Shown here: positions 1 through 6,527 of the stretch, in pieces | Numbering within the stretch: position 1 is the stretch's first letter | How the letters are laid out: each line of letters opens with the position of its first letter | Origin: Alphaproteobacteria bacterium | GTDB lineage: Bacteria; Pseudomonadota; Alphaproteobacteria; CACIAM-22H2 | Length of the DNA: 16,954 nt | Reading direction: 5' to 3' | Assembly (NCBI GenBank): GCA_947500965.1 | Contig: CANMWW010000008.1 | Span: 1 to 16,954, forward strand | Program-made: the position numbers and the translations under genes | The notes under the pieces: model-generated | Database searches by the model: none | Told to the model about the DNA's origin: nothing | The model's input: the letters and a program-made list of their open reading frames with translations, nothing else

Positions 1-323
1 GGGATCGGGATGATCGTCGCGACGCCGCCGCTCTGTGCCTGCATCGGCGACTCGACCGTGACGGTGAGGCCGAAGAACACGTCGCCGCTGCCGCTCGACG
101 AGGTCGACATGGCGTCGGGCGAGAAATACTGCGCGAGCCCCGACTTCATCTCCTCCGACGTCACGTTGAGCAGCCACATCAGGAGGAAGAAGGCCATCAT
201 GGCGGTCACGAAGTCGGCGTAGGCCAGCTTCCAGACGCCGCCATGCGCGCCGTGGGCGCCCTTCTTGATCTTCTTGACGAAGATGTCGCCGCCGCCTGCC
301 TTGTCCTTCTTGTCTTCGCTCAT
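1..323 (-). CDS. motB: Flagellar stator protein MotB, N-terminal part (cut by window edge)
   Basis: MotB anchors the flagellar stator to peptidoglycan and carries the proton-binding aspartate of the ion channel. The visible 107 residues start with a lysine-rich cytoplasmic tail, followed by the motif WKLAYADFVTAMMAFFLLMW, the single MotB transmembrane helix. Asp37 in YADF is the expected proton-binding residue. After the helix the plug/linker region begins; the C-terminal OmpA-like peptidoglycan-binding domain lies beyond base 1. The ATG at 323 follows a GGTGG four bases upstream and lies 12 bases after the stop of the preceding small frame, so it is probably translated in the same operon. 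MotA is not in the window. Identification from the helix motif is firm; full length cannot be judged. Confidence 0.93.
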   Translation of the reverse strand, partial: MSEDKKDKAGGGDIFVKKIKKGAHGAHGGVWKLAYADFVTAMMAFFLLMWLLNVTSEEMKSGLAQYFSPDAMSTSSSGSGDVFFGLTVTVESPMQAQSGGVATIIPI

Positions 324-335
324 GCGGCCACCGGC

Positions 336-557
336 TCAGGCGAGGATGTCCACGTAGGATCCCCGCGGCATGCTCGCCTGGCGCGGCAGGTCATCGAGTC
401 GACGGGCAAGCACCGCCATGGGCGCTCCCGGGCCGGAGGGCACGCCCGTGCCGCCGCGACGCGCAAGGCCGGTTCCCGCGTCCTGGCGGGTACGCTGGGC
501 GGTCTCGAGTTCGTTCCGGCCCCGCGACCCGGGACCGGATGGAACGACAGTGTTCAT
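336..557 (-). CDS. Small hypothetical protein between orf88 and motB
   Basis: This is a 73-residue open frame whose stop is 12 bases before the motB start. The N-terminal half is rich in Gly, Pro and Arg, as expected of a chance frame in GC-rich DNA. The C-terminal half (from Met47) looks more protein-like and ends in SYVDILA. I recognise no family. No good ribosome binding site precedes the ATG at 557; the internal ATG at residue 47 is another possible start. Its third-codon-position GC seems lower than in the neighbours. The only support is the tight spacing to motB and the otherwise empty 307-base gap (324-630). The gap also holds a short hairpin, CGGCG-CTAT-CGCCG at 610-623, without a T run. 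Confidence 0.35.
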   Translation of the reverse strand: MNTVVPSGPGSRGRNELETAQRTRQDAGTGLARRGGTGVPSGPGAPMAVLARRLDDLPRQASMPRGSYVDILA

Positions 558-630
558 GCCGGGAAACTATGGAACGCCGCGGCGCGTCCCGCCGAAGACA
601 AGTCCGTATCGGCGCTATCGCCGGCGCCCG

Positions 631-897
631 TCACCCCTGGCCGCCAGCGGCGTTCTTGAGCCTCTGGTCGATCTCGGCGCGGAACTCCGTGCGCATGTTC
701 TTCATGTCGCGGTCCGCCGCGCCGATAGCCTCGCGGGCCTCGCCGAGCATCCCGGCGATCTCGGAGCGCGCGCGGTCGAGCTCGGCGACCTCCGAGCGGA
801 GCCTGGCCACCTCGCTGGACATGCGCATGTTGATCGCGAGCACGACGGCGATCACCGCGCCGATCACGACCGCGACGAGGAAGAACATGATGTCCAT
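631..897 (-). CDS. Small membrane-anchored coiled-coil protein (orf88)
   Basis: This 88-residue protein has an N-terminal transmembrane helix (about residues 4-23, MFFLVAVVIGAVIAVVLAI). A charged heptad-like segment follows (about 28-82, with SSEVARLRSEVAELDRARSE), predicted coiled coil. The start at 897 (MDIMFF) was chosen because the frame upstream of it runs antiparallel through the FliL-like gene and shows no protein-like composition. It begins 20 bases after the FliL-like stop and is probably co-transcribed with motB. I do not recognise a named family. Position between stator-related genes and a topology of one helix plus coiled coil suggest an accessory role at the motor, but that is inference. 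Confidence 0.7.
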   Translation of the reverse strand: MDIMFFLVAVVIGAVIAVVLAINMRMSSEVARLRSEVAELDRARSEIAGMLGEAREAIGAADRDMKNMRTEFRAEIDQRLKNAAGGQG

Positions 898-917
898 GGG
901 CAGTGCGTCCGATCGGG

Positions 918-1298
918 CTAGCGGAGGGCGAATTCGCGGAAGACGATGCGCACCGGCCCGCCGCCGGAGAGTTCGGCGACCTCGGCCGAGATCCGCTCCT
1001 CGAGCAGCTTGATGTCGAGGCCGGCGGCGCCACCCGGCGGAAGCCCCTGGTAGGCCTTGGCGACGGCCTCGAATATCCTGACGCGGATCTCGCCCTCGCG
1101 TCGCTGCGCACGCTCGAGGTTGTCGGCCGGGATGTACGCCGTCGCGGCGATGGAGAGCGCCGGCGGCATGGTGCCGCCGGCCGGCACGCGGATCATCAGC
1201 TTCGGGTAGTCGATGCGCACGTCCGGGACGACGGCGGTCTGGGCCAAGGCCACGCCGGTGGCGAGCGCGGCGACGGACAGGACCGAGGCGCCCCTCAC
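918..1298 (-). CDS. FliL-like secreted protein
   Basis: FliL proteins sit around the stator in the periplasm, where they have a stomatin-like fold. This 126-residue protein has a short basic N-terminus and hydrophobic segment ending in ALAQ, which reads as a signal peptide rather than the usual uncleaved FliL anchor. The rest follows the FliL pattern: a strand with YPKLMIRV, a second with LSIAATAYI, a helix with RIFEAVAKAYQGL, a helix with LLEERISAEVAEL, and a final strand VRIVFREFAL resembling the FliL C-terminus. The start is GTG at 1298, overlapping the MotE-like stop by four bases (GTGA). It is shorter than typical FliL (about 150-190 residues). The family call rests on pattern, not alignment. 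Confidence 0.6.
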   Translation of the reverse strand: MRGASVLSVAALATGVALAQTAVVPDVRIDYPKLMIRVPAGGTMPPALSIAATAYIPADNLERAQRREGEIRVRIFEAVAKAYQGLPPGGAAGLDIKLLEERISAEVAELSGGGPVRIVFREFALR

Positions 1299-2044
1299 GG
1301 TTGCGGTCGCGCGCTGCCCGCGCCACGCCCGGGAAGCATGCGTTCGGCGAATGGCGTCTTGAGGATCCCCGCGACCATCGCGGGCTCCATCTCGCCGAGG
1401 ATCCGGTTGCGCGCGTCGTCGGGCATCAGGAACAGCACCACAGCAGCCTCGGTCGCGCCGCGCTCCTCGAGGATGCGCGCGGCACGCTTGGGCTTCAGCC
1501 CGAGGTAGGAACTCACGATCTGGTCGAACTGCTGGCCGACCTGCCGCTTCATGTCGTCCTGCACGCGCGCCACGGCGGCTTCCCGCTCTGAGAGTTCCTT
1601 CTCCTTCTCCTCGAGCCTCTGGCGCCGATCCGCGAGGTCGCGCTCGAGGGACTCGCGCAGCCTTTCACGGCTGCCGGTGGAGTCGCGCTCGAACATAGCC
1701 ACCTTGCGCTCCAGCTCGGCGCGCCCCGCATCGAGAAGCCGCTCGCGCAGCGCGAGCCTCTCCTCGCGCTCCTGCGCGCGGCGCAGGAGATCGCCCGACT
1801 GCTCGAGCAGCCTCATGCGCTCCGGCGTGAGGTCGAGCGGATCGGTGGCCGGGCGCGGCCAGGCCGACGCCTGGCGTTCCGCTGCCGGCACGGACACCGC
1901 CGCGATCGCCCGCTGCGCCGGAGGCTCGGCCGTGCCGGCGCGTGGCGCGCCCATCCACAGCGTGAACAGCCCCGCCAGCGAGATCGCGGAGAACGCCGAG
2001 ACGATCACGCGTCCCAGCGCAGGCTTCCTAGCGGAGCTTTCCAA
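1295..2044 (-). CDS. MotE-like protein with MgtE_N-type C-terminal domain
   Basis: Proteins of this build occur next to fliM and stator genes in alphaproteobacteria; in Sinorhizobium MotE is a periplasmic motility protein acting with MotC. Visible here are an N-terminal membrane or signal helix (VIVSAFSAISLAGLFTLW), a long charged coiled coil (about residues 80-180, many E/R/L heptads), and a C-terminal domain containing LGLKPKRAARILEERG and LGEMEPAMVAGILK, the repeated MgtE intracellular N-domain motif. I chose a TTG start at 2044 because GAGG lies six bases upstream and it overlaps the preceding stop by only 17 bases. The ATG at 2176 would add 44 Pro/Arg-rich residues and overlap the preceding gene by 149 bases. 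The gene stops within the FliL-like start. Confidence 0.75.
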   Translation of the reverse strand: MESSARKPALGRVIVSAFSAISLAGLFTLWMGAPRAGTAEPPAQRAIAAVSVPAAERQASAWPRPATDPLDLTPERMRLLEQSGDLLRRAQEREERLALRERLLDAGRAELERKVAMFERDSTGSRERLRESLERDLADRRQRLEEKEKELSEREAAVARVQDDMKRQVGQQFDQIVSSYLGLKPKRAARILEERGATEAAVVLFLMPDDARNRILGEMEPAMVAGILKTPFAERMLPGRGAGSARPQP

Positions 2045-2417
2045 GGAGATCCTCGAGTCGGGCGATGCGGGCTCCCGCGGCGGCGTTCTGGCCGCTCCTC
2101 CGGGCGGGGCCTTGCGCACCGGCGAGGGCTGCGTCTGCCGCTGTCGCGGCGCGTTCGGCTTGCTGCTGCTCGGCATCTCGCTTCACCTCGGTCGATTGCG
2201 GCTGGGAGGCAAGCGCCTGCTGCCTCGCCTGCCGCAGGAGTGTTTCCGTCCGCGACACCAGGCCGGAGAACTGCTCCAGCCAGCGCGCCGCCTCTTCCCG
2301 CGCATCGCGCAGGGAGTCGAGCCTGCGGTGCAGGCGCCACATCACCGCCAGCATCGCCACCACGAGCGCGGTCTGCGACACCTGCCAGATCGTGTACGGG
2401 TCGGTCAGGTCGATCAT
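2028..2417 (-). CDS. Single-helix membrane protein downstream of fliM (DUF6468-like)
   Basis: This 129-residue protein has an N-terminal helix (about residues 11-28, QTALVVAMLAVMW) followed by basic residues and an amphipathic coiled-coil segment (about 30-70, DSLRDAREEAARWLEQFSGL). The tail is Gln/Ala-rich and ends in a short helix (RIARLEDLLGKLR). Its ATG overlaps the fliM stop by four bases (ATGA), showing translational coupling. Alphaproteobacteria often carry a small one-helix protein with a similar LRDAR...LVxxF segment directly after fliM, which I recall as DUF6468; I could not check this. Function is unknown. The long upstream extension of this frame runs through fliM and is not real. 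Confidence 0.8.
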   Translation of the reverse strand: MIDLTDPYTIWQVSQTALVVAMLAVMWRLHRRLDSLRDAREEAARWLEQFSGLVSRTETLLRQARQQALASQPQSTEVKRDAEQQQAERAATAADAALAGAQGPARRSGQNAAAGARIARLEDLLGKLR

Positions 2418-3397
2418 GACTGGATCCTCACCGCGACCCGCGAACCGACGCGTCCCATCTCGCCATGCGCGATCGTGAGGCTGTCCGCCCTGAGTTCGAC
2501 GGGCGAGGACGGGGTCGCGTTGAGGACGAGCCTCGAACCTGGGCGCCACGCGAGGACCTCGTCCAGCGAGATCGTCAGCTTGTCTATCACGGCATCGACG
2601 CGGACCGGCGCGGCACCGACCTGGTCGCCGAGGGTCTGCTTCCAGTTCACGTCGTTGTCGGACGACTCGCCCAGGAAAGGCTGCGCAAGCTGGTCCTTGA
2701 CGGGGTAGAGGAGGTTGGCGGGCAGCGCCACCATGAACTTGCCGCCACGGTCCTCCATGTAGAAACGGAACGTCGCGACCGTCGTCGGCGTCTCCGGGCG
2801 CGCGAGCATCACGAATTTCGGGTTCGTCTCCAGCCGGTCGAAGGCAAAGGAAGGATCCCCGATGGCGGAGAAGGCCGCCGTCAGGTCGGCGACCAGCGTC
2901 CGCACCACGCGCTCGATCATGCGCCGCTCGATCGTCGTGAAGCTCCGGCCCTCGAGGCCGCGCAGGTCGCCTCCATGCCTGCCGCCCAGCAGCACGTCCA
3001 CCACCGCGTAGGTGAGCGGGGCCTCGACGATGACAAGGGCGTAGTTGCTCCATTTCTGGGAGCGGAGCATCGCGATCATCGTCGGCACGGAAAGCGAGTT
3101 GAGGAACTCGTCGTATCGCTGCGTCGTGACGTTATCCATCGAGATGTCGACGTTCTCGGACGTGAAGTTCCGCATCGTCGTGTTCACGGAGCGCACGAAG
3201 CGGTCGAGGATGATCTCCAGCATCGGCATGCGATTGCTGGCCTGCGCGTCCTGCGCGACGCGCTCGATGTAGGCCTTGATTCCGCCCAGCGGCTCCGCTG
3301 GACGGCTCTCGAGCAGGGCGGAGATCTCCTCGCTCGACAGTTCGGCGCGAGGGGGCTGCGGAGCGACCTCTCCCTCAGCCTGGTCTGCCGGCGACAT
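2414..3397 (-). CDS. fliM: Flagellar motor switch protein FliM
   Basis: FliM forms the middle of the C ring, binds CheY-phosphate through its N-terminal peptide and contacts FliG and FliN. The 327-residue protein starts with LSSEEISALLE (residues 20-30), the CheY-binding peptide. It continues with the CheC-like middle domain (VVDVLLGGRHGG, RSFTTIERRMIERVV, and TNPKFVMLARPETPT) and ends with a SpoA domain (VRVDAVIDKLTISLDEVLAWRPGSRL). The ATG at 3397 has AAGGAG seven bases upstream, a strong ribosome binding site that decides the start, and overlaps the fliQ stop by 23 bases. Length is normal. No fliN follows; it must be encoded elsewhere. Confidence 0.96.
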   Translation of the reverse strand: MSPADQAEGEVAPQPPRAELSSEEISALLESRPAEPLGGIKAYIERVAQDAQASNRMPMLEIILDRFVRSVNTTMRNFTSENVDISMDNVTTQRYDEFLNSLSVPTMIAMLRSQKWSNYALVIVEAPLTYAVVDVLLGGRHGGDLRGLEGRSFTTIERRMIERVVRTLVADLTAAFSAIGDPSFAFDRLETNPKFVMLARPETPTTVATFRFYMEDRGGKFMVALPANLLYPVKDQLAQPFLGESSDNDVNWKQTLGDQVGAAPVRVDAVIDKLTISLDEVLAWRPGSRLVLNATPSSPVELRADSLTIAHGEMGRVGSRVAVRIQS

Positions 3398-3662
3398 TCC
3401 TGTACTCCTTGACGAGTTCGGTCGTGCGCAGGCCGAAGGCCTGAAGCGCCTCGAGCGAGGCCGTGCCGGCGAGGAACATCACCGCGACGATCGCGACGAC
3501 CTTCGGCACGAAGGTGATGGTCATCTCCTGCACCTGGGTCACTGCCTGCAGCATGGCCACGATGCCTCCCACGACGAACGCCGCGGCGATCGGCGGGCCG
3601 GCCACGAGCGCCGTCACGCGCATGGCCTCGCCGCAGAGCGTCAGGAAGGAGATCGCGTCCAT
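3375..3662 (-). CDS. fliQ: Flagellar export gate protein FliQ
   Basis: FliQ is one of the core inner-membrane subunits (FliP/Q/R) of the flagellar type III export gate. The 95-residue protein has the family's size and two transmembrane helices (about residues 15-38 and 50-73). The loop and second helix motif LQAVTQVQEMTITFVPKVVAI matches the conserved QxxTQxxExTLxFVPKL of FliQ. It lies 12 bases after fliE. FliP and FliR are not in the window; fliQ separated from fliPR and joined to flgBC-fliE is a common alphaproteobacterial arrangement. Its C-terminus is somewhat longer than usual and its last codons overlap the fliM start. Confidence 0.93.
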   Translation of the reverse strand: MDAISFLTLCGEAMRVTALVAGPPIAAAFVVGGIVAMLQAVTQVQEMTITFVPKVVAIVAVMFLAGTASLEALQAFGLRTTELVKEYRNVAGRPG

Positions 3663-3674
3663 CGCCGGTCCGCG

Positions 3675-3953
3675 TCAGACCGGCGTGCGGACGAGGTCGT
3701 TGTACGCGGTCACCAGCTTGTCCCTGATGGTCACCAGCGTCTCGAGCATCACCTCGGCATCGGCGACCGTGGTCGCCACGGCGTCGACGTCCGCGGTGCC
3801 GAGCGCGACCTGCCGGTTGGCCTCCTCGACGCCAGAGACCGCGCGCGCGGCCTCGCGATACGTCGCCTTCAGCACGTCGTCGAAGGATCGGGCGGACGAG
3901 GAATGGCCCTGCAGGGCCTGGAGGCCTGCCGACCTGGTCGGATCGATCTTCAT
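3675..3953 (-). CDS. fliE: Flagellar hook-basal body protein FliE
   Basis: FliE joins the MS ring to the proximal rod and is the first rod protein exported. The 92-residue protein shows the FliE pattern: an N-terminal tail, SFDDVLKATYREAARAVSGVEEAN, then ADVDAVATTVADAEVMLETLVTIRDKLVTAYNDLVRTPV, the conserved C-terminal helices ending in the typical A-Y-x-x-[IL]-x-[RK]-x-P-[VI]. It starts five bases after the flgC stop, so it is co-translated with flgB and flgC. Length is normal for the family. Confidence 0.95.
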   Translation of the reverse strand: MKIDPTRSAGLQALQGHSSSARSFDDVLKATYREAARAVSGVEEANRQVALGTADVDAVATTVADAEVMLETLVTIRDKLVTAYNDLVRTPV

Positions 3954-3958
3954 CTGCT

Positions 3959-4366
3959 TCAGCCTTTCATGAGTTCTATGGCGTTCCGGAACAGACGCTT
4001 CGCCGTGTCGACCACCTGGATGTTCGCCCGGTAGCTGCGATCGGCGTCGCGCAGGTCGCTCATCTCGACGATGGGATTGACGTTGGAGTAGGTCACGTAG
4101 CCGAACTCGTCCGCCTTCGGATGCCCGGGCTCGTGCTTCTTCATGCCCGCGGTCCGGTCGGTCGCGATCTGGCCGACCTGGACGCTCCGCAGGTCCGTCC
4201 GGTTTGCCAGCTTCGCCTGAAGGACCGTGAGCTTGCGCTGGTAGGGCGCGCCCGTGCCGTTGTCGAGAGTCTCCGCATTCGCCACGTTCTCGGCGATCAC
4301 GCGCATGCGCGTCGACTGCGCCTTCATCGCGGAGCCCGAAAGGCCGAATATGTCGCGGATGCGCAT
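3959..4366 (-). CDS. flgC: Flagellar proximal rod protein FlgC
   Basis: FlgC is a rod subunit exported by the flagellar secretion system. The 135-residue protein carries the N-terminal rod motif (FGLSGSAMKAQSTRMRVIAE, then NVANAETL) and the FlgC centre (GYVTYSNVNPIVEMSDLRDADRS). It ends with the coiled-coil C-terminus SYRANIQVVDTAKRLFRNAIELMKG. The start at 4366 shares one base with the flgB stop (TGATG), so translation is coupled. A longer frame reaching 4717 runs antisense-like through flgB and was not used. Length and motifs are normal. Confidence 0.96.
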   Translation of the reverse strand: MRIRDIFGLSGSAMKAQSTRMRVIAENVANAETLDNGTGAPYQRKLTVLQAKLANRTDLRSVQVGQIATDRTAGMKKHEPGHPKADEFGYVTYSNVNPIVEMSDLRDADRSYRANIQVVDTAKRLFRNAIELMKG

Positions 4367-4758
4367 CACCGTCCTCCGCGCAGCGCCAGGCGCAGCAGGG
4401 ACACGTTCTTCCTGTAGGTTGTTGCCGCGAGCTGGTGCTGCGCGGAGATGTCGGCGAGCTTCATCATCTCGTCCTCGACGGAGATCTCGTTGCCGTTGAT
4501 CACGGACGTGCCTCGATCCTCGACCACCTTCGCCACTCGGTCCGCCTCGCCGAGGCGCCCCGAACGGTGCCCAGGCGCGGTCGAGGTCATGGAAAGGCGC
4601 GGCGGCAAGGGCTTCTGCACGTGCTCCGCGAGCGTCTGCGCGAAATCCCTCGACTTCTCGCCCGGGATGTCCGCGCGCGCGACGTTGGACGCCGTCAGTC
4701 CGCCACGGGCGGACCACCAGCGCATCGCGCCCTCGAGCAGCCTAGAGGTGTTTGCCAT
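4366..4758 (-). CDS. flgB: Flagellar proximal rod protein FlgB
   Basis: FlgB is a rod subunit at the base of the axial structure. The 130-residue protein has an N-terminal helix (LEGAMRWWSARGGLTASNVARADIPG, with the NxAxxDxPG rod motif at about 25-33). A central variable part follows, then the C-terminal motif NGNEISVEDEMMKLADISAQ with QLAATTYRKNVSLLRLAL. The ATG at 4758 is preceded by GAGAGGA with a short spacer, a strong ribosome binding site. It is the first gene of the leftward operon, so its promoter should lie in 4759-4880, the divergent region shared with the J-domain gene, which contains the palindrome GTCCGATTCGGAC. Confidence 0.95.
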   Translation of the reverse strand: MANTSRLLEGAMRWWSARGGLTASNVARADIPGEKSRDFAQTLAEHVQKPLPPRLSMTSTAPGHRSGRLGEADRVAKVVEDRGTSVINGNEISVEDEMMKLADISAQHQLAATTYRKNVSLLRLALRGGR

Positions 4759-4812
4759 GCATTCCTCTCAACGGTCCGCCAACGATAGGCACGCGCGCTC
4801 CGCACCAGAGTC

Positions 4813-4833
4813 GGTTCTCGTCCGATTCGGACC
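4813..4833. promoter_or_regulatory. Palindromic element in the flgB / J-domain divergent region
   Basis: The divergent region 4759-4880 contains GTCCGATTCGGAC (4820-4832), a perfect 6-base inverted repeat around one base, preceded by GGTTC (4813-4817). The ten bases GATTCGGACC (4824-4833) recur exactly upstream of fliF at 11608-11617, again preceded by GGTTC at almost the same distance. A palindrome between divergent genes is the typical form of an activator or repressor site. I match it to no named flagellar regulator site, and no clear sigma-54 element (GG-N10-GC) was found beside it. Confidence 0.45.
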
Positions 4834-4880
4834 CGTCTTGGCCTCCGTTCGCGGCCGCCGGGCCGGTAGCGTCAGGCACC

Positions 4881-5501
4881 TTGATCCGAATTGAATGGCT
4901 CGAGCGATTGCGCCGGCGCCTCGCCGGCCCCCGGCGGGACGCGGCGCCTGACCCGCCGCCGGCGGCGGCCCGGCGCGCGCCCTATCGCTGGCGCAGGCGG
5001 GATGGCGATCGCGTCGTCACCATCGAGGACGCATTGCGCGAGCGGGCCGGCGAGGCCCACCCGGCGCAGGAACCCGTCGACCCGCGGCGCGCGGCAAGCG
5101 AGCAGCGCGCGCGGAGCCTCGAGGAAACGGTGGAGGCGCTGCGCGGCCAGATGGCGCGCCTGGAGGAGACCCTGCACGTGGTCGGGCAGCGGTCGCGGCA
5201 CTTCGAGCGCTCCTACATGCAACTCAAGTCGCAGGTCGCGGCGGGGCAGGCCGCGGCCCCGCCCAGGCCCGCGGGCGACGACGCGAACCGCGATTCGACC
5301 GCCGCCCTCTACGCGCGCGTGGGTCTTTCCCCGGAAGCGCCGGACTTCGTGCTCGAGGCCGCGCGTCGCGCCTTCGCGCGCCGGTTCCACCCTGATTCGG
5401 CGGCCTCGCGCGACGACCCGGATGCGTCGAGCGCCGAGTTCCGCTATTTCATGCGTATATTCGATGTCCTCCAGGAACGCAGGAAGCGCTCGCGCCCATG
5501 A
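4881..5501 (+). CDS. J-domain (DnaJ-like) protein with central coiled coil
   Basis: J-domain proteins stimulate the ATPase of DnaK-type Hsp70 chaperones through an HPD tripeptide. About 206 residues here comprise a basic Pro/Arg-rich N-terminus, a coiled-coil stretch (about 72-122, SLEETVEALRGQMARLEETL) and a C-terminal J-like domain (about 143-200). That domain reads YARVGLSPEAPDFVLEAARR, then FARRFHPDSA, with HPD at 170-172, and ends FDVLQERR. No signal peptide or membrane helix is seen. The start is uncertain: TTG at 4881 is chosen because the ATG at 4752 would overlap flgB, add 43 residues of noncoding-like composition and swallow the palindrome. It is coupled (ATGA) to the next gene. Its presence among flagellar genes suggests a role in motility gene control or assembly, but that is inference. 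Confidence 0.72.
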   Translation: MIRIEWLERLRRRLAGPRRDAAPDPPPAAARRAPYRWRRRDGDRVVTIEDALRERAGEAHPAQEPVDPRRAASEQRARSLEETVEALRGQMARLEETLHVVGQRSRHFERSYMQLKSQVAAGQAAAPPRPAGDDANRDSTAALYARVGLSPEAPDFVLEAARRAFARRFHPDSAASRDDPDASSAEFRYFMRIFDVLQERRKRSRP

Positions 5502-5746
5502 GCCAGACAGTCGCCTCGCACCCTCTTCGCGACCGCATGCTGGGCGCCACGCGCCCTGGCCCGGAAGAGGCGCAGGCGCGACGCGCCGCGGAGGAGCAGA
5601 ACCTCGTGAACGCCAAGGAGCGACGGCGCGCCGAGGAAGCCGCGACGTCCCGGCAAGCGGCAGCGGCGGATGATGCGCCCGCCGGCTATCGCGCCGACGG
5701 GCGCAAGGACCGCGTGCGCGGCCGCGCGATGTCGCTGACCGCCTAG
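5498..5746 (+). CDS. Small charged hypothetical protein
   Basis: This 82-residue protein overlaps the J-domain stop by four bases (ATGA), so it is probably translated together with it. It is rich in Ala, Arg and Glu, with a helical central segment (EEAQARRAAEEQNLVNAKERRR), no membrane helix and a C-terminus reading GRAMSLTA. I recognise no family. It ends only 13 bases before the convergent flgH stop. Those 13 bases hold a weak CCCG-TCC-CGGG hairpin (5748-5758) that might end transcription from either side, though it lacks a T run. Confidence 0.6.
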   Translation: MSQTVASHPLRDRMLGATRPGPEEAQARRAAEEQNLVNAKERRRAEEAATSRQAAAADDAPAGYRADGRKDRVRGRAMSLTA

Positions 5747-5759
5747 GCCCGTCCCGGGT

Positions 5760-6527
5760 TCAGAACGGCCTCAGGATCTCGATCATATGCTGGCCGTAGC
5801 TTGGCGCCTGGTAGTCGGTGATCAGGCCGCGGCCGCCGTAGGAGATCCGACCCTCGGCGATCTTGTCCGAGCTCACGGTGTTGTTCGGCTCGATGTCCTG
5901 GGAACGGATGATCCCGGTCAGCTGAATGTCGCGCATCTCCTGGTTAACCCGGAGCTCCTGCTTGCCCGCGATCACGAGGTTGCCGTTGGGCAGGACCTCG
6001 ACGATCACCGCGGCCAGGTTGATCTTCACGTTCTCGCTGCGCTTGGCGCCGCCCGTGCCGGCGAAGTTCCCGCTGCCGGAGAGACCGAAGACCTCGTTGG
6101 AGTTGAGGAGACCCGAAGGCCCGTCGGAAGGCAGGCGCTTGAAGAGCTGGTTGCGGAAGCCGAAGAGGGAACCGACGTTGAGGCTGCTCGCGTCCGTGCG
6201 CGTGCGCGAGCTCTCCGCGGTGAAGTCCGCGCTGTCCGCGAGGTTGATGGCGACGGTGACGATGTCGCCGATCCGGGAGGCGCGCTGGTCCTTGAAGAAG
6301 CTCTTGGAGCCCTGCCGCCAGATGGAATTCGCGGTCGCCGCATGCTCGGGCGCCTCGGGGACGGGGTAGCGGATCGCCGCGATCTCCGAGGGGCGCCGCA
6401 CGTCGGCGATCGGCGTCATGCGGGGCGGGCTGCCGATCTCGGCGAGCCTGTCGAGGTTCGCGCAGCCCGTCAGCGCCACCAGCGCGGCGAGCATGCCCAG
6501 GAGGGGGGGCGTCTTGGTCATCGTCAT
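5760..6527 (-). CDS. flgH: Flagellar L-ring lipoprotein FlgH
   Basis: FlgH forms the outer-membrane L ring through which the rod passes. The 255-residue protein has a lipoprotein signal peptide with lipobox LTGC, so Cys22 is the lipidated residue. FlgH motifs follow: SIWRQGSKSFFKDQRASRIGDIVTV, a middle region with SLFGFRN, and then EVLPNGNLVIAGKQELRVNQE and LTGIIRSQDIEPNNTVSSDKIAEGRISYGGRG. The C-terminus is ILRPF. The ATG at 6527 overlaps the flgA stop by four bases. A run of seven G (seven C on the coding strand) lies in codons 6-8. It is the last gene of the flgF-G-A-H unit. Length is normal. Confidence 0.96.
   Translation of the reverse strand: MTMTKTPPLLGMLAALVALTGCANLDRLAEIGSPPRMTPIADVRRPSEIAAIRYPVPEAPEHAATANSIWRQGSKSFFKDQRASRIGDIVTVAINLADSADFTAESSRTRTDASSLNVGSLFGFRNQLFKRLPSDGPSGLLNSNEVFGLSGSGNFAGTGGAKRSENVKINLAAVIVEVLPNGNLVIAGKQELRVNQEMRDIQLTGIIRSQDIEPNNTVSSDKIAEGRISYGGRGLITDYQAPSYGQHMIEILRPF

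Noticed and set aside
610..623. Hairpin CGGCG-CTAT-CGCCG as a terminator
   Set aside because: Only five pairs, no T run on either strand, and the motB-side genes continue downstream.
2045..2176. ATG start at 2176 for the MotE-like gene
   Set aside because: Would overlap the preceding gene by 149 bases with a Pro/Arg-rich extension, whereas TTG at 2044 has GAGG at good spacing.
4752..4880. ATG start at 4752 for the J-domain gene
   Set aside because: Would overlap the flgB start, cover the palindrome and add 43 residues of noncoding-like composition; still possible because the TTG at 4881 has only a weak ribosome binding site.
4759..4880. Sigma-54 promoter near GGCACGCGCGCTCCGC in the flgB upstream region
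   Set aside because: The GG and GC are not ten bases apart and the TTGC half is missing.
5748..5758. Bidirectional terminator between the convergent small gene and flgH
   Set aside because: Four-pair stem with no T run; mentioned only as a weak possibility.
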